Source: Candidatus Nitrosopumilus limneticus
GTDB lineage: Archaea > Thermoproteota > Nitrososphaeria > Nitrososphaerales > Nitrosopumilaceae
Reading direction: 5' to 3'
DNA: 64,000 nucleotides
Assembly: GCA_022117465.1 (NCBI GenBank)
Contig: JAHCGZ010000001.1
Location: 282,911-346,910, forward strand
The position numbers were made by a program, and so were the translations under genes. Under the pieces are notes generated by a model that was not told the origin of the DNA, made no database searches, and saw nothing but the letters and a program-made list of their open reading frames with translations. Below, piece after piece: positions 34,481-43,300 of this stretch; within the stretch, counting starts at the first letter, position 1; each line of letters starts with the position of its first letter.

Positions 34481-37153
34481 TTGGACAAAAATCAGATTTT
34501 AAAAGAATTTTCAGCAGATCCTGATAGATACTACAAAGTCAAATTATTTGAAGAGCAAGGATTTATCAGAAAAAGCTGCACAAAATGTAACAGATTCTTT
34601 TGGACTTTGGATCCAAGTAGAACACTCTGCCCAGATGATGGGGTCGATACATATTCATTCATTGGAGAACCACCAACAACAAAACGATTTGATTATACAC
34701 AAGCTTGGAAAAAAGTTGAAGAATTTTTTGTGAAAAATAATCATACTTCAGTTAGCAGATATCCAGTAGTATGCAGATGGCGTGATGATTTGTATTTTAC
34801 AATTGCATCGATAGTTGATTTTCAAAGGGTAATGGGTTCAAAAGTTGTATTTGAATTTCCTGCAAATCCATTAGTAGTTCCACAAATATGTTTACGTTTC
34901 AAGGATTTAGAAAACGTAGGAGTTACAGGTAGACATTTTTCTAGTTTTTGTATGATTGGACAACATAGCATTCCAGATAATGGTGGATACTGGAAAGATG
35001 AATGTGTAGATTTAGATTTTAAATTATTGACACAACAATTTGGAATTAAAAAAGAAGAAGTGGTGTTTGTTGAAGATGTATGGGCAGGTGGCGGTTCATT
35101 TGGTTCATCATTAGAATATTTTGTTAGAGGATTAGAACTTGGTAATGCAGTCTTTACAGAATTCCAAGGAGAATTAGGAGAACATACGACACTTGATCAA
35201 AAAATTATTGATATGGGCGCAGGACTAGAAAGATTTGCATGGATTACAACAGGCACTCCTACGGCATATGACTGCTGCTTTGGTCCAATAACGAATTACC
35301 TTATGGGAAAAATTGGAATTGATGCAGATTCAGAAATGCTTAGAAGATATTTTACAACAATTGCAAAAAATTTAGAAATTTATGATGACTTGTCAGAAGT
35401 AAGAAAACAAACTATCAAAACAACAGGATTAACTAAGGATCAACTTAACAGAATAATTACACCTCTTGAAGGAATGTATTTAATTGCAGATCATTTGAGA
35501 ACTTTGATTTTTGCAATTACTGATGGAGCATTACCAAGTAATGTTGGTGGAGGATACAATCTTAGAATGATGTTAAGACGAATTAATGGAACTATAGATA
35601 GAATGAATCTCAAACTAGACATTGATGAATTAATTGATATGCACATTGATTATCTCAAGGATACCTATCCAGAACTTGAATCAAAAAGACAAGACGTCAA
35701 GACCATCTTAAATTTAGAATCACAAAGATATGTTGAATCAAAGTCAAGAATGGGTAAGATGGCAACCAAACTTAAAGACAAAGGTAGAGCACCATCAGTG
35801 GAAGAATTAATTACACTATACGAATCAGATGGAATTACACCAGAGTATCTCAAAGAAGTAGAAGTAATTTCAGAAATTCCATCATCATTTTATGCAAAAT
35901 TATCAGATTTACATCAATCAGATAAGAAAAAATCAATGGAGTATCTTTCTTTAGAAAATATTCCAGAAACTGACATGTTGTTTTACAAAGATGATCCAAT
36001 GGAATTTGAGGCAAAGGTTCTCAAAATATTTGAGAAAGGAATTGTACTAGATAGAACATCATTTTACGCACGTGGTGGTGGACAAGAACCAGACCATGGA
36101 ACAATAGCAGGCTTCAAAGTAATTGATGTCAATAAACATGGTGGAGTTATTTTACACGAATTAGAAGGAGGGTTTCCATCTCTAGGAGATACAGTATCAT
36201 GTAAAGTAGATTCAATTAGACGTGCAAATATCACAAAGAACCACACAAGTACACATATTTTAAATTCATCAGCTAGACAAGTATTAGGTTCTTGGATATG
36301 GCAACACTCTGCATTCAAAGATGATGATCATGCTAGATTAGATATTACTCATCACTCATCATTAACTGATTCAGAAGTGGCAGACATTGAAAAAACTGCA
36401 AACCAAATAATTGCAAAAGATATGTCAGTAACTATAGAAAATTATGATAGAGGTACTGCTGAACAAAAATACGGTTTTAAAATTTACCAAGGTGGAGTTG
36501 TTCCAGTAAAATCAGTTAGAATTGTTTCAATTGAAGACTTTGATGTTGAAGCTTGTGGTGGAACCCATGTAAAGAAAACTAAAGATATTGAATTAATCAA
36601 AATTACAAAAACAAAACGAATTCAAGATGGAGTGGTTAGATTAGAATTTGTTTCAGGACCAATAGCACAAGAATATGTAAAACAACAAGAAATTATTCAA
36701 ACACAAAACAAAAAAGAATTTGTACAAAAAGAAATCAAAGAAAAAACAAGAGAAGAAAATAAAGAAAAAACAAGAGAAAAGATCCCAACATTCATAGAAA
36801 AAATTCTATCGGAGGAATCATTAGAATCTGAGGGAATTAACAGTAAAGGAAAACTATGCTTTACTGCAGATGAAAATTATGATGAATATTTCCATCAAAA
36901 CTTTGGAAAGAAGTTAGTTGCAAAGGATGATGCTGCAGCATTTTGTGGAATTTTTGAATCAGGTCCAACCATACGAGTAATGATATTTGCAGGTGATAAA
37001 TCAGGCGTAAATGCAGGTAAAATTGCCAATGAAATAGCCTCAATCCTAGGTGGTTCTGGTGGTGGTGATGCTAAATTTGCCCAAGGTGGAGGCAAAGACA
37101 CATCTAAAAAAGATGCTGCAATACAAAAAGCAAAGTCAATGATTTTAGGATAA
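34481..37153 (+). CDS. alaS: Alanyl-tRNA synthetase, archaeal type
   Basis: 890 residues from a TTG start. The archaea-specific N-terminal extension (EFSADPDRYYKVKLFEEQGF, CTKCNRFFWTLDPSRTLCPD with a four-Cys Zn knuckle) precedes the class II catalytic core (SVSRYPVVCRWRDDLYFTIA, GVTGRHFSSFCMIGQHSIPD). The editing domain has NITKNHTSTHILNSSARQV (HxxxH) and the EACGGTHVKKT motif (C...H). A Lys/Glu-rich linker leads to the C-Ala domain (VMIFAGDKSGVNAGKIANEI, GGSGGGDAKFAQGGG). All parts are present. Followed by leuS after 7 bases. Confidence 0.95.
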   Translation: MDKNQILKEFSADPDRYYKVKLFEEQGFIRKSCTKCNRFFWTLDPSRTLCPDDGVDTYSFIGEPPTTKRFDYTQAWKKVEEFFVKNNHTSVSRYPVVCRWRDDLYFTIASIVDFQRVMGSKVVFEFPANPLVVPQICLRFKDLENVGVTGRHFSSFCMIGQHSIPDNGGYWKDECVDLDFKLLTQQFGIKKEEVVFVEDVWAGGGSFGSSLEYFVRGLELGNAVFTEFQGELGEHTTLDQKIIDMGAGLERFAWITTGTPTAYDCCFGPITNYLMGKIGIDADSEMLRRYFTTIAKNLEIYDDLSEVRKQTIKTTGLTKDQLNRIITPLEGMYLIADHLRTLIFAITDGALPSNVGGGYNLRMMLRRINGTIDRMNLKLDIDELIDMHIDYLKDTYPELESKRQDVKTILNLESQRYVESKSRMGKMATKLKDKGRAPSVEELITLYESDGITPEYLKEVEVISEIPSSFYAKLSDLHQSDKKKSMEYLSLENIPETDMLFYKDDPMEFEAKVLKIFEKGIVLDRTSFYARGGGQEPDHGTIAGFKVIDVNKHGGVILHELEGGFPSLGDTVSCKVDSIRRANITKNHTSTHILNSSARQVLGSWIWQHSAFKDDDHARLDITHHSSLTDSEVADIEKTANQIIAKDMSVTIENYDRGTAEQKYGFKIYQGGVVPVKSVRIVSIEDFDVEACGGTHVKKTKDIELIKITKTKRIQDGVVRLEFVSGPIAQEYVKQQEIIQTQNKKEFVQKEIKEKTREENKEKTREKIPTFIEKILSEESLESEGINSKGKLCFTADENYDEYFHQNFGKKLVAKDDAAAFCGIFESGPTIRVMIFAGDKSGVNAGKIANEIASILGGSGGGDAKFAQGGGKDTSKKDAAIQKAKSMILG

Positions 37154-37160
37154 ATGAAAA

Positions 37161-40031
37161 ATGAAAATTAACTGGAACCAAATTGAAACTAAATGGCAAA
37201 CCAAATGGAGTGAGTCAAAAGATTTTGAAACAAATCCAAATGAGAAACCAAAAAAATTCATTACAGTTGCATATCCATATCCAAATTCACCACAGCATAT
37301 TGGACATGGAAGAACATACACACTAGCTGATGTTCATGCAAGATTCTATCGAATGAAAGGATTTAATGTATTATTTCCAATGGGATTTCATTATACTGGT
37401 ACTCCAGTTTTGGGAATGGCAAAAAGAATTCAATCTCAAGAAAAAGAAATTCTTGACGGACTACGAAATATTTATCATGTTCCAGAAGAAGACATTAAAA
37501 CATTTGTTGAGCCAATAAAGATTGCAGATTATTTCCATGAAGAAATTAAGGCAGGAATGATTGAGATGGGTTATTCAATTGATTGGAGAAGAGAATTCAC
37601 TACAATTGTACCATGTTATCAAAAATTTATTGAATGGCAAATTACAACTTTAAAACAAAACGGTAAAATCATTCAAGGATCACATCCAGTAGGATGGTGT
37701 CCACGTGATCAAAATCCAGTATCGCAACATGATACGATGGGAGACGTAGAACCAAAAATTGATGACAAAAATTATCTTATAAAATTCAAGTTTGGTGAAT
37801 ATATATTTCCAGTTACAACATTACGTCCTGAAACAATTTTTGGAATAACTAATCTTTGGGTAAATCCAAATACAACGTACAAAAAAATCAAAGCAGATGA
37901 TGAAAAATGGATTGTATCAGAAGAATGCGCAAAAAAAATAGAATTCTTTGGAAAACAAATTACAATTGAAGGAGATATTGTAGGAACTGAGATAATTGGA
38001 AAATATGCTACAGTGTTTCACAACAATCAAGAAATTCCAATTTTAGAAGCAGAATTTGTAGAACCATCAATTGGAACAGGTTTGGTCATGTCAGTTCCAG
38101 CCCATGCACCAAAGGATTACCAGGCATTAATGGATCTTAAGGATAAAAATCATGAATTAGCCTTGAAAATTGAGCCTGTTCCAATAATCACAACGGAAGG
38201 ATATGGAAAAATTCCTGCAAAAGAAATTTGTGAAAAGATGGGAGTGTTAAACCAATCGGATAAGAAATTAGAGGAGGCAACAAACGAACTATATCTCAAA
38301 GAGTTTACAAATGGAAAACTAAATGATAAATGTGGAGAGTTCCAAAATGAAAAAGTTCAGTTTGGACGAAATAAAGTCCGAGACTGGTTAATGGAAAATA
38401 AACATCTAGAAAAATTTCCAGTACTTGAAAATGCTCCAGTAAAATGTCGCTGTGGAACAGAATGTGTTGTTAAAATTTTAAACAATCAATGGTTTTTAAA
38501 TTATGGGGATGAACAATGGAAAGAATCTGCTAGAAATTGTTTTGATAATATGAATATCTTACCAAGTAAAATTACAACAGAGTTTAAAGAAGTAATAGAT
38601 TGGCTACATGAAAGAGCATGTGCAAGACAACAAGGATTAGGAACTAAACTACCATGGGATAAAGATTGGATTGTGGAAAGTCTTTCTGATAGTGTAATTT
38701 ACATGGCATACTATACCATGTCAAGATTTGTAAATGATGAAACTCTAAAACCTGAAAATCTTACAAAAGAATTCTTTGATTATGTTTTACTAAATAAAGG
38801 AGATATATCACTTGCCACAAACACATCAAAATTATCTGAAGATGTAATTAATATGGTCAAAAAAGAATTCGAATACTTTTATCCAGTTGATTCAAGACAT
38901 TCAGGGCGAGATCTAGTTCAAAATCACTTGTCATTTTTTGTCCTAAACCATGTGGCAATATTTGAAAAAAAATTATGGCCAAAAGAAATTGTTGTTAATG
39001 GTTCAGTAATGATGAATGGTGCAAAAATGAGTAAGAGTATGGGAAATATTATTCCACTCAGAACAGCAATCAAAGACCATGGAGCAGACCCAATTAGATT
39101 AGCAATCATCTCATCAGCTGAATTACTCCAAGACGCTGACTTTAACATGGAATCAGTCTCAGGTATTCAAAACAAGCTTGAATCACTTTTAGAAGAATGT
39201 AGTAGCCTTAAAGAAGGAAAAATTGATAATTTGGAGGCTGAAGATAGGTGGATTTTATCAAAAACTCAAGGAAGAATATTTGAAGTTACAGAAGCAGTTG
39301 AAAAAATGAGGCTACGTGAGGGTCTTCAAGACATATTATTTTCATTTGAAACAGATTTGAGTTGGTATGCAAAAAGAGTAGAAGCTAAAGGAAGAAACAA
39401 TGTTTCAGGAATATTACACAAAATTAATTCTGCCAGAGTTGCAATGTTGTCACCATTTGCACCACATATAGCTGAAGAGATGTGGGAAAAATTAGGATAT
39501 TCTAATTCGGTATCAAAATCAGTATGGCCAGAATTTTCAAAAGAAAACATAGATGAAACATCAGTTCAATCTGAAGAATTACTAAAAACAACAATTGATG
39601 ATATTACAAATATTCTTAAAGTTACAAAAATAATTCCACAAAAAATTGTAATTTATGTTAACTCAGATGAGTTCAAATCTAAAGTTTATAGAAAAATTTT
39701 AGAAATTATGGTAGGAGGTCAAAATAATATGGGAATAGTAATGAAAGAGTTAATTGCAGATCCCCAAACTGCAGATGCTAAAAAAATTCCAGATTATATT
39801 CAAAAAGTAATAAAAGACTTGCATTCAGAATCTGAAGAAATCAAAACGATGAAATTAAAATCAAAAAAGTTTGATGAAAAAAAATTCCTACTTGAAGAAT
39901 TAACAAGTATTGGAAAAAAAGAGTTTGGAGTAGACATTCAAATATTTGGAGCAACTGATGAAGACATCTACGATCCTAAAGGAAAAGCTAAACATGCAAG
40001 ACCATTCAAACCAGCAATACTAATTGAATAA
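37161..40031 (+). CDS. leuS: Leucyl-tRNA synthetase, archaeal type
   Basis: 956 residues, class I enzyme. HIGH motif in YPYPNSPQHIGHGRTYTLAD and KMSKS in NGAKMSKSMGNIIPLRTAIK. The CP1 editing domain lies about residues 190-390 (TTLRPETIFGITNLW with the conserved T-rich and GTGLVMSVPAHAPKDYQ region), and a Zn-type CRCGTECVVK motif lies at about 436. Anticodon-binding region after KMSKS (WILSKTQGRIFEVTEAVEKM), and the C-terminus ends with the archaeal-type extension containing VDIQIFGATDEDIYDPKGKA. Same strand and close to alaS, so probably one transcript. Confidence 0.95.
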   Translation: MKINWNQIETKWQTKWSESKDFETNPNEKPKKFITVAYPYPNSPQHIGHGRTYTLADVHARFYRMKGFNVLFPMGFHYTGTPVLGMAKRIQSQEKEILDGLRNIYHVPEEDIKTFVEPIKIADYFHEEIKAGMIEMGYSIDWRREFTTIVPCYQKFIEWQITTLKQNGKIIQGSHPVGWCPRDQNPVSQHDTMGDVEPKIDDKNYLIKFKFGEYIFPVTTLRPETIFGITNLWVNPNTTYKKIKADDEKWIVSEECAKKIEFFGKQITIEGDIVGTEIIGKYATVFHNNQEIPILEAEFVEPSIGTGLVMSVPAHAPKDYQALMDLKDKNHELALKIEPVPIITTEGYGKIPAKEICEKMGVLNQSDKKLEEATNELYLKEFTNGKLNDKCGEFQNEKVQFGRNKVRDWLMENKHLEKFPVLENAPVKCRCGTECVVKILNNQWFLNYGDEQWKESARNCFDNMNILPSKITTEFKEVIDWLHERACARQQGLGTKLPWDKDWIVESLSDSVIYMAYYTMSRFVNDETLKPENLTKEFFDYVLLNKGDISLATNTSKLSEDVINMVKKEFEYFYPVDSRHSGRDLVQNHLSFFVLNHVAIFEKKLWPKEIVVNGSVMMNGAKMSKSMGNIIPLRTAIKDHGADPIRLAIISSAELLQDADFNMESVSGIQNKLESLLEECSSLKEGKIDNLEAEDRWILSKTQGRIFEVTEAVEKMRLREGLQDILFSFETDLSWYAKRVEAKGRNNVSGILHKINSARVAMLSPFAPHIAEEMWEKLGYSNSVSKSVWPEFSKENIDETSVQSEELLKTTIDDITNILKVTKIIPQKIVIYVNSDEFKSKVYRKILEIMVGGQNNMGIVMKELIADPQTADAKKIPDYIQKVIKDLHSESEEIKTMKLKSKKFDEKKFLLEELTSIGKKEFGVDIQIFGATDEDIYDPKGKAKHARPFKPAILIE

Positions 40032-40307
40032 TCAATAATGGTTTTTGCACGTTATGCAAATATACGCAAATTTAATTTCTGAATCATAAGGAATGTTTAC
40101 TTTAGTTGGTCATAGTATAATTCCCTTATAATCCCATAAAATACTACTATTGTAAAATATAGAATGAATCAGATGTGTCAAATTCTAGTTGGATCAAGGT
40201 CAGGTATAGTTTACCCACAAAATTAACTACTTTTTCCCAGAAACACCACATGATTAAAAAAATAATTAAATTTTTATGGAATTTAATTTCTGGATAATAA
40301 TGTAGAA

Positions 40308-40736
40308 TTAATTTTCAATATCTAAATCAGCATTAACTTTTGTAATACAGAAATTTAGTTGCTCCTCATTGCCAAGCCATGTTTCACGGCAATTTTGAAT
40401 TTCTTCTTCATATGTATCCCAAAACTCATTGCTTTGAAGTAAAGAATTTTTTCCATCCTTTGCCATATGATAAACTTCAAGTCCTGTAAATCCCTCATAT
40501 CGTACAATCATTTTCTCATGAGACTCTTCAAATCTTTTCAATTCAATATTACATGTTTCTTGATAATAACCAGATAATTCTTCACATTGTTTTATTTTTT
40601 GTTGTAATTCATAATACGATAATTCAAGATTTCTTAACTCCCTTTCTTTTACAAAATCACCATAATCGGCAGTAGCTATAATTCCAATAAACACACCAAC
40701 AACAATTATAATTACAACTACCGCGATTGTTTGCAT
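40308..40736 (-). CDS. Membrane-anchored protein with coiled-coil domain
   Basis: 142 residues, unrecognised. The first 20 residues form one membrane segment (IAVVVIIIVVGVFIGIIATA), followed by an acidic helical domain with coiled-coil character (ELRNLELSYYELQQKIKQCE, ELSGYYQETCNIELKRFEES) and four cysteines (CEELSGYYQETC, ENCRETW/FCITKV) that could form disulfides if the domain is outside. No lipobox. It is the first gene after the candidate structured RNA on the same strand, about 50 bases downstream of its T-run, so it may be regulated by that element. A non-coding stretch of about 276 bases precedes it toward leuS with no gene I can support. Confidence 0.6.
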   Translation of the reverse strand: MQTIAVVVIIIVVGVFIGIIATADYGDFVKERELRNLELSYYELQQKIKQCEELSGYYQETCNIELKRFEESHEKMIVRYEGFTGLEVYHMAKDGKNSLLQSNEFWDTYEEEIQNCRETWLGNEEQLNFCITKVNADLDIEN

Positions 40737-40785
40737 AATGGTATTCTGTTACTTATAGATATTATTCCTTTTTTAAAATAAAATT

Positions 40786-40936
40786 AAAAAAAAGAAGTTT
40801 TTGGACTTAAGGTCATTACCGTCTAAGTATTTGATGAAAGCCCATGCCACTTAATATCAGAAAGTGTCTTTTTTCTGATTACAGTGTTCGTCTTAAGATC
40901 CCAAACGATTGTTTGTAGATGACAGACTTGTTCTTG
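40786..40936 (-). ncRNA. Candidate structured non-coding RNA or mRNA leader
   Basis: Minus-strand element inside a 334-base gene-free gap (40737-41070). A TATA box (plus-strand 40959-40967) would start transcription near 40936, and an 8-base T-run on the transcript ends it at 40786-40793. In between are: an outer stem where 40892-40906 pairs with 40798-40811 (about 12 bp around CTTAAG with two bulges), an inner 8-bp hairpin (ATCAGAAA at 40856-40863 with TTTCTGAT at 40872-40879), and TAAGT/ACTTA pairing at about 40825-40855, so a three-way junction is possible. Local GC is higher than the surroundings. It could be a free RNA or a leader controlling the 142-residue gene downstream. It is not 5S rRNA or a tRNA. 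Confidence 0.45.
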
Positions 40937-40958
40937 TAATCATGTTAAGACAATTTTG

Positions 40959-40967
40959 GTATATAAC
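40959..40967 (-). promoter_or_regulatory. TATA box of the candidate RNA
   Basis: Minus-strand GGTTATATACC, about 27 bases before the predicted 5' end of the structured RNA. It is nearly palindromic, so direction is inferred from the T-run and stems downstream on the minus strand. Confidence 0.45.
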
Positions 40968-41012
40968 CCGCGCTGATAATTTGTACTAGTACTAAAATTA
41001 ACTTTAACTAGT

Positions 41013-41021
41013 GCTATAAAT
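41013..41021 (+). promoter_or_regulatory. TATA box of the geranylgeranyl-reductase-family gene
   Basis: GCTATAAAT with an expected start near 41043, leaving a leader of about 28 bases before the TTG at 41071. Directly in front of it is ACTAGT, repeated in GTACTAGTAC at 40983-40992. Confidence 0.5.
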
Positions 41022-41070
41022 TTAAATTTCAGATAGTCTATTTATTACAGGTAGAGGTTTCTAAAGCATA

Positions 41071-42084
41071 TTGAAAATTGCAGTAATGGGAATGGGTGTA
41101 GCTGGAAGTTATTTAATCGCCAGACTAAAAGACTCCGAACATGATGTAACAGGTTATGAGAGAAATATAGAGGAAAAACATGATTCAATTTGTGCATGGG
41201 GAACAATCAAACCAGTACTTTCAGAAATGTGTAAAAAAACTGGAAGAAATTTTGATGACTTTTTAATTCATGATGGAAAACAAATGCATGTAAAAATGAA
41301 TGGCAATGTTAAATTCGATATTGGTCTAAAAGGTTTAGTTACATACAACAAATTAGGATTAATCAAAGATTTCATCAAAGATTCAAAAATTATTTATGGT
41401 GAGGCTCCAAAACTTCAAGAGTTAGAAAAAGAATATGATATGATAGTTGACTGTACTGGATTTAACAGAGTGTATTTACCAAAGATGAAAGAAGATTTCT
41501 TTTTACCAACTTATGAGTACAAAGTAGAATATGAAGATAAAGTTCCATTTGATGACTTTTACATTGAACCATTTCCAGGAATGTCAGGTTATTTTTGGTA
41601 TTTCCCACTAGGAGGTAAATTTGCACACATTGGTGCGGGGGATTATAATAAAGATCACATAAAGGCGACAGATAGATTTTTGAAAAAACATGGAGGTAAA
41701 ATTGTTCAAACAAAAGGTCGCCCAATCAGATTAGCAACTCCAGATAAATGCAAGCCATATTATTCAGGTAAAGTTGTAGGGGTAGGGGAATCAATTGGCA
41801 CAGTTTATGCTCTGCTTGGTGAAGGAATAATTCCATCAATGCAGTGTGTGGACATATTTCTTGAGAATATGCATGACTTTGCAGCATATGAAAAAGCAAT
41901 TGAGAAACATTACAAAGTATATGCTAAAGTCTTTAATTTTGTTAGAGCAAAAATCCAAAAAGACTTTAGCTTTTTCAAAGCACTACCAGACTTTATTGCA
42001 ATTTTTCTTTACATGAAAAAGAATGAAGATAGATTTGGAATGAACATAAAGATTTCAGATTTATTAAAAGTTGCTAAAGCCTAA
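41071..42084 (+). CDS. Geranylgeranyl reductase family flavoprotein
   Basis: 337 residues from a TTG. The FAD motif IAVMGMGVAGSYLIARL is at the N-terminus, followed by a GYERN-like turn; AWGTIKPVLSEM and VDCTGFNRVYLP belong to the substrate-facing part; SGYFWYFPLGGKFAHIGAGD and GVGESIGTVYALLGEGIIPS match the GGR-type C-terminal FAD contact. Archaeal members saturate the isoprenoid chains of membrane lipids (digeranylgeranylglycerophospholipid reductase), though other substrates occur in the family. Lipid reduction is the likeliest role; the sequence alone does not prove it. Overlaps the convergent YkgJ gene by 4 bases. Confidence 0.82.
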   Translation: MKIAVMGMGVAGSYLIARLKDSEHDVTGYERNIEEKHDSICAWGTIKPVLSEMCKKTGRNFDDFLIHDGKQMHVKMNGNVKFDIGLKGLVTYNKLGLIKDFIKDSKIIYGEAPKLQELEKEYDMIVDCTGFNRVYLPKMKEDFFLPTYEYKVEYEDKVPFDDFYIEPFPGMSGYFWYFPLGGKFAHIGAGDYNKDHIKATDRFLKKHGGKIVQTKGRPIRLATPDKCKPYYSGKVVGVGESIGTVYALLGEGIIPSMQCVDIFLENMHDFAAYEKAIEKHYKVYAKVFNFVRAKIQKDFSFFKALPDFIAIFLYMKKNEDRFGMNIKISDLLKVAKA

Positions 42085-42785
42085 GAAAAACTGAAAGAAC
42101 TAAATCCTTCTCTATTAGTTCGATTTGATGCCATGTTATAATTATAAATTATTGTTGAATATGCTTGTAGTTCTTCTTTCATTTGATCTAAATTATCAGC
42201 AAGATAAAATCCAGGACAATCTCCTGTAAATTGATAGGTTGTATGTACGCGAGCTGTTCCTCCTTCATTTTCTAGCCAACTTGCAAATGGATAGAGGTAA
42301 CAAACTCCAGGTCGGTTTGGATGCATACTACATCCACCTGCGTCATCTAAGAATCTACATGAGATATGAGTTCCATCTTCTTCTAAAGTTTCATCAGTTT
42401 TTCTTTTGAGATTAATTGTAGTCATTGTTGTCATTTGACCTGAAGGACCAGGTTCATCATATGTAACAGTTAGAGTTTCATTTTTAATAAAATCAGCAGT
42501 ACTTTTGTATTTCAAACCTTTACCAATTGTGATTAAATCATCAGAAGTTAATGGTAATCTTCCTTGTCTATCACAACAATTGTGGCAATCGGGCCAAAAA
42601 CATTTCCATAAAATATATTTTTTTTCAGATTTAAGATATGGAACATGGAAAATCACATCTTTTACTTTAATTGTAAAATCAGATACATCAGTAATTTGAC
42701 CTAAAACAAATTTTCTTAAAATAGGATCAAAATTCCAATCTTTTTCTAACAAATCTAATGATTCTTGAATTTCTTTTTGAGACAA
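42081..42785 (-). CDS. YkgJ-type cysteine cluster protein
   Basis: 234 residues. The pattern CFWPDCHNCCDRQGRLPLTS near residue 65 and SCRFLDDAGGCSMHPNRPGV, CYLYPFASW, then TGDCPGFYL give the Cys cluster of the CxxCxxCC (YkgJ/DUF3109) family, thought to bind zinc or an Fe-S centre. A basic N-terminal portion and a C-terminal helix surround it. Function of the family is not established; some members accompany methyltransferases or oxidoreductases. It is convergent with a flavoprotein gene and divergent from the small unknown that follows, 20 bases away. Confidence 0.82.
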   Translation of the reverse strand: MSQKEIQESLDLLEKDWNFDPILRKFVLGQITDVSDFTIKVKDVIFHVPYLKSEKKYILWKCFWPDCHNCCDRQGRLPLTSDDLITIGKGLKYKSTADFIKNETLTVTYDEPGPSGQMTTMTTINLKRKTDETLEEDGTHISCRFLDDAGGCSMHPNRPGVCYLYPFASWLENEGGTARVHTTYQFTGDCPGFYLADNLDQMKEELQAYSTIIYNYNMASNRTNREGFSSFSFS

Positions 42786-42805
42786 GTATTCAGTTATAAC
42801 AGCTT

Positions 42806-43141
42806 TTGAAGATGTTATTAATGTTGAGTGAAAAAGGAAAATATGCCGCAGCTACAGAAAACAGAAGATTTGTGTGGACAGAAATTATTTGGCCACTAGT
42901 TTTAGAGATTAATGATATTACATTTTCATTAAAACAATTCCAAGAAAAACGTGAAAAAGTATGCAAGGAAAAAAATACAACAATTACAATTGCATCAAGA
43001 GGACTAGTATCACTAGTTCTCAAAGGAATTTTACTAAGAGAAAATGAAACATATTCAATTAATTATAAATTAATTCCATACATGCGATTAAAAGCAAAAT
43101 GTGATTATGCAACTGCAATATATGAAGTTAGAATAAAATAA
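42806..43141 (+). CDS. Small unknown, possibly winged-helix
   Basis: 111 residues, no confident family. Helix-rich with EKGKYAAATENRRFVWTEII, ITFSLKQFQEKREKVCKEKN and TITIASRGLVSLVLKGILLR, which could be a helix-turn-helix or winged-helix arrangement; the C-terminus (YMRLKAKCDYATAIYEVRI) reads as a beta-hairpin. No membrane segment. The start could be the TTG at 42806, or ATG at 42812 or 42821. Ends nine bases before the tRNA-Gln gene on the other strand. Confidence 0.55.
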   Translation: MKMLLMLSEKGKYAAATENRRFVWTEIIWPLVLEINDITFSLKQFQEKREKVCKEKNTTITIASRGLVSLVLKGILLRENETYSINYKLIPYMRLKAKCDYATAIYEVRIK

Positions 43142-43149
43142 TTTTACAG

Positions 43150-43237
43150 TAGCCCGAGGCAGATTCGAACTGCCGTCTCCGCCTATCCACTCTTGAGATC
43201 CAGAGGGCAGAATCCTTGACCACTAGACTATCGGGCT
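43150..43237 (-). tRNA. tRNA-Gln(CUG) with 15-base intron
   Basis: Minus strand: acceptor AGCCCGA/TCGGGCT, discriminator A, T-arm GGCAG TTCGAAT CTGCC, anticodon stem CTGCC/GGCGG (one G-T). The 22 bases inside give a 7-base loop plus a 15-base intron at the canonical 37/38 site; the mature loop CTCTGGA places CTG at positions 34-36. CTCT in the loop pairs with AGAG in the intron, the central helix of a bulge-helix-bulge motif. An A1-U72 acceptor pair fits archaeal tRNA-Gln. CCA is not encoded. Confidence 0.88.
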
Positions 43238-43300
43238 ACTTGATAGAATTTCAAGTAATTTAGAATATAATGATTTGGTGAAAATATTTTTGAAATAATT

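Noticed and set aside
40251..40298. 15-residue cationic amphipathic peptide frame (MIKKIIKFLWNLISG)
   Set aside because: Resembles an antimicrobial-like peptide, but so short a frame arises by chance in AT-rich DNA and no promoter or conservation evidence is available.
40831..40879. C/D box-like sRNA on the plus strand (TTTGATGA ... CTGA)
   Set aside because: No D' and C' boxes are seen, and promoter, stems and T-run all favour a minus-strand RNA.
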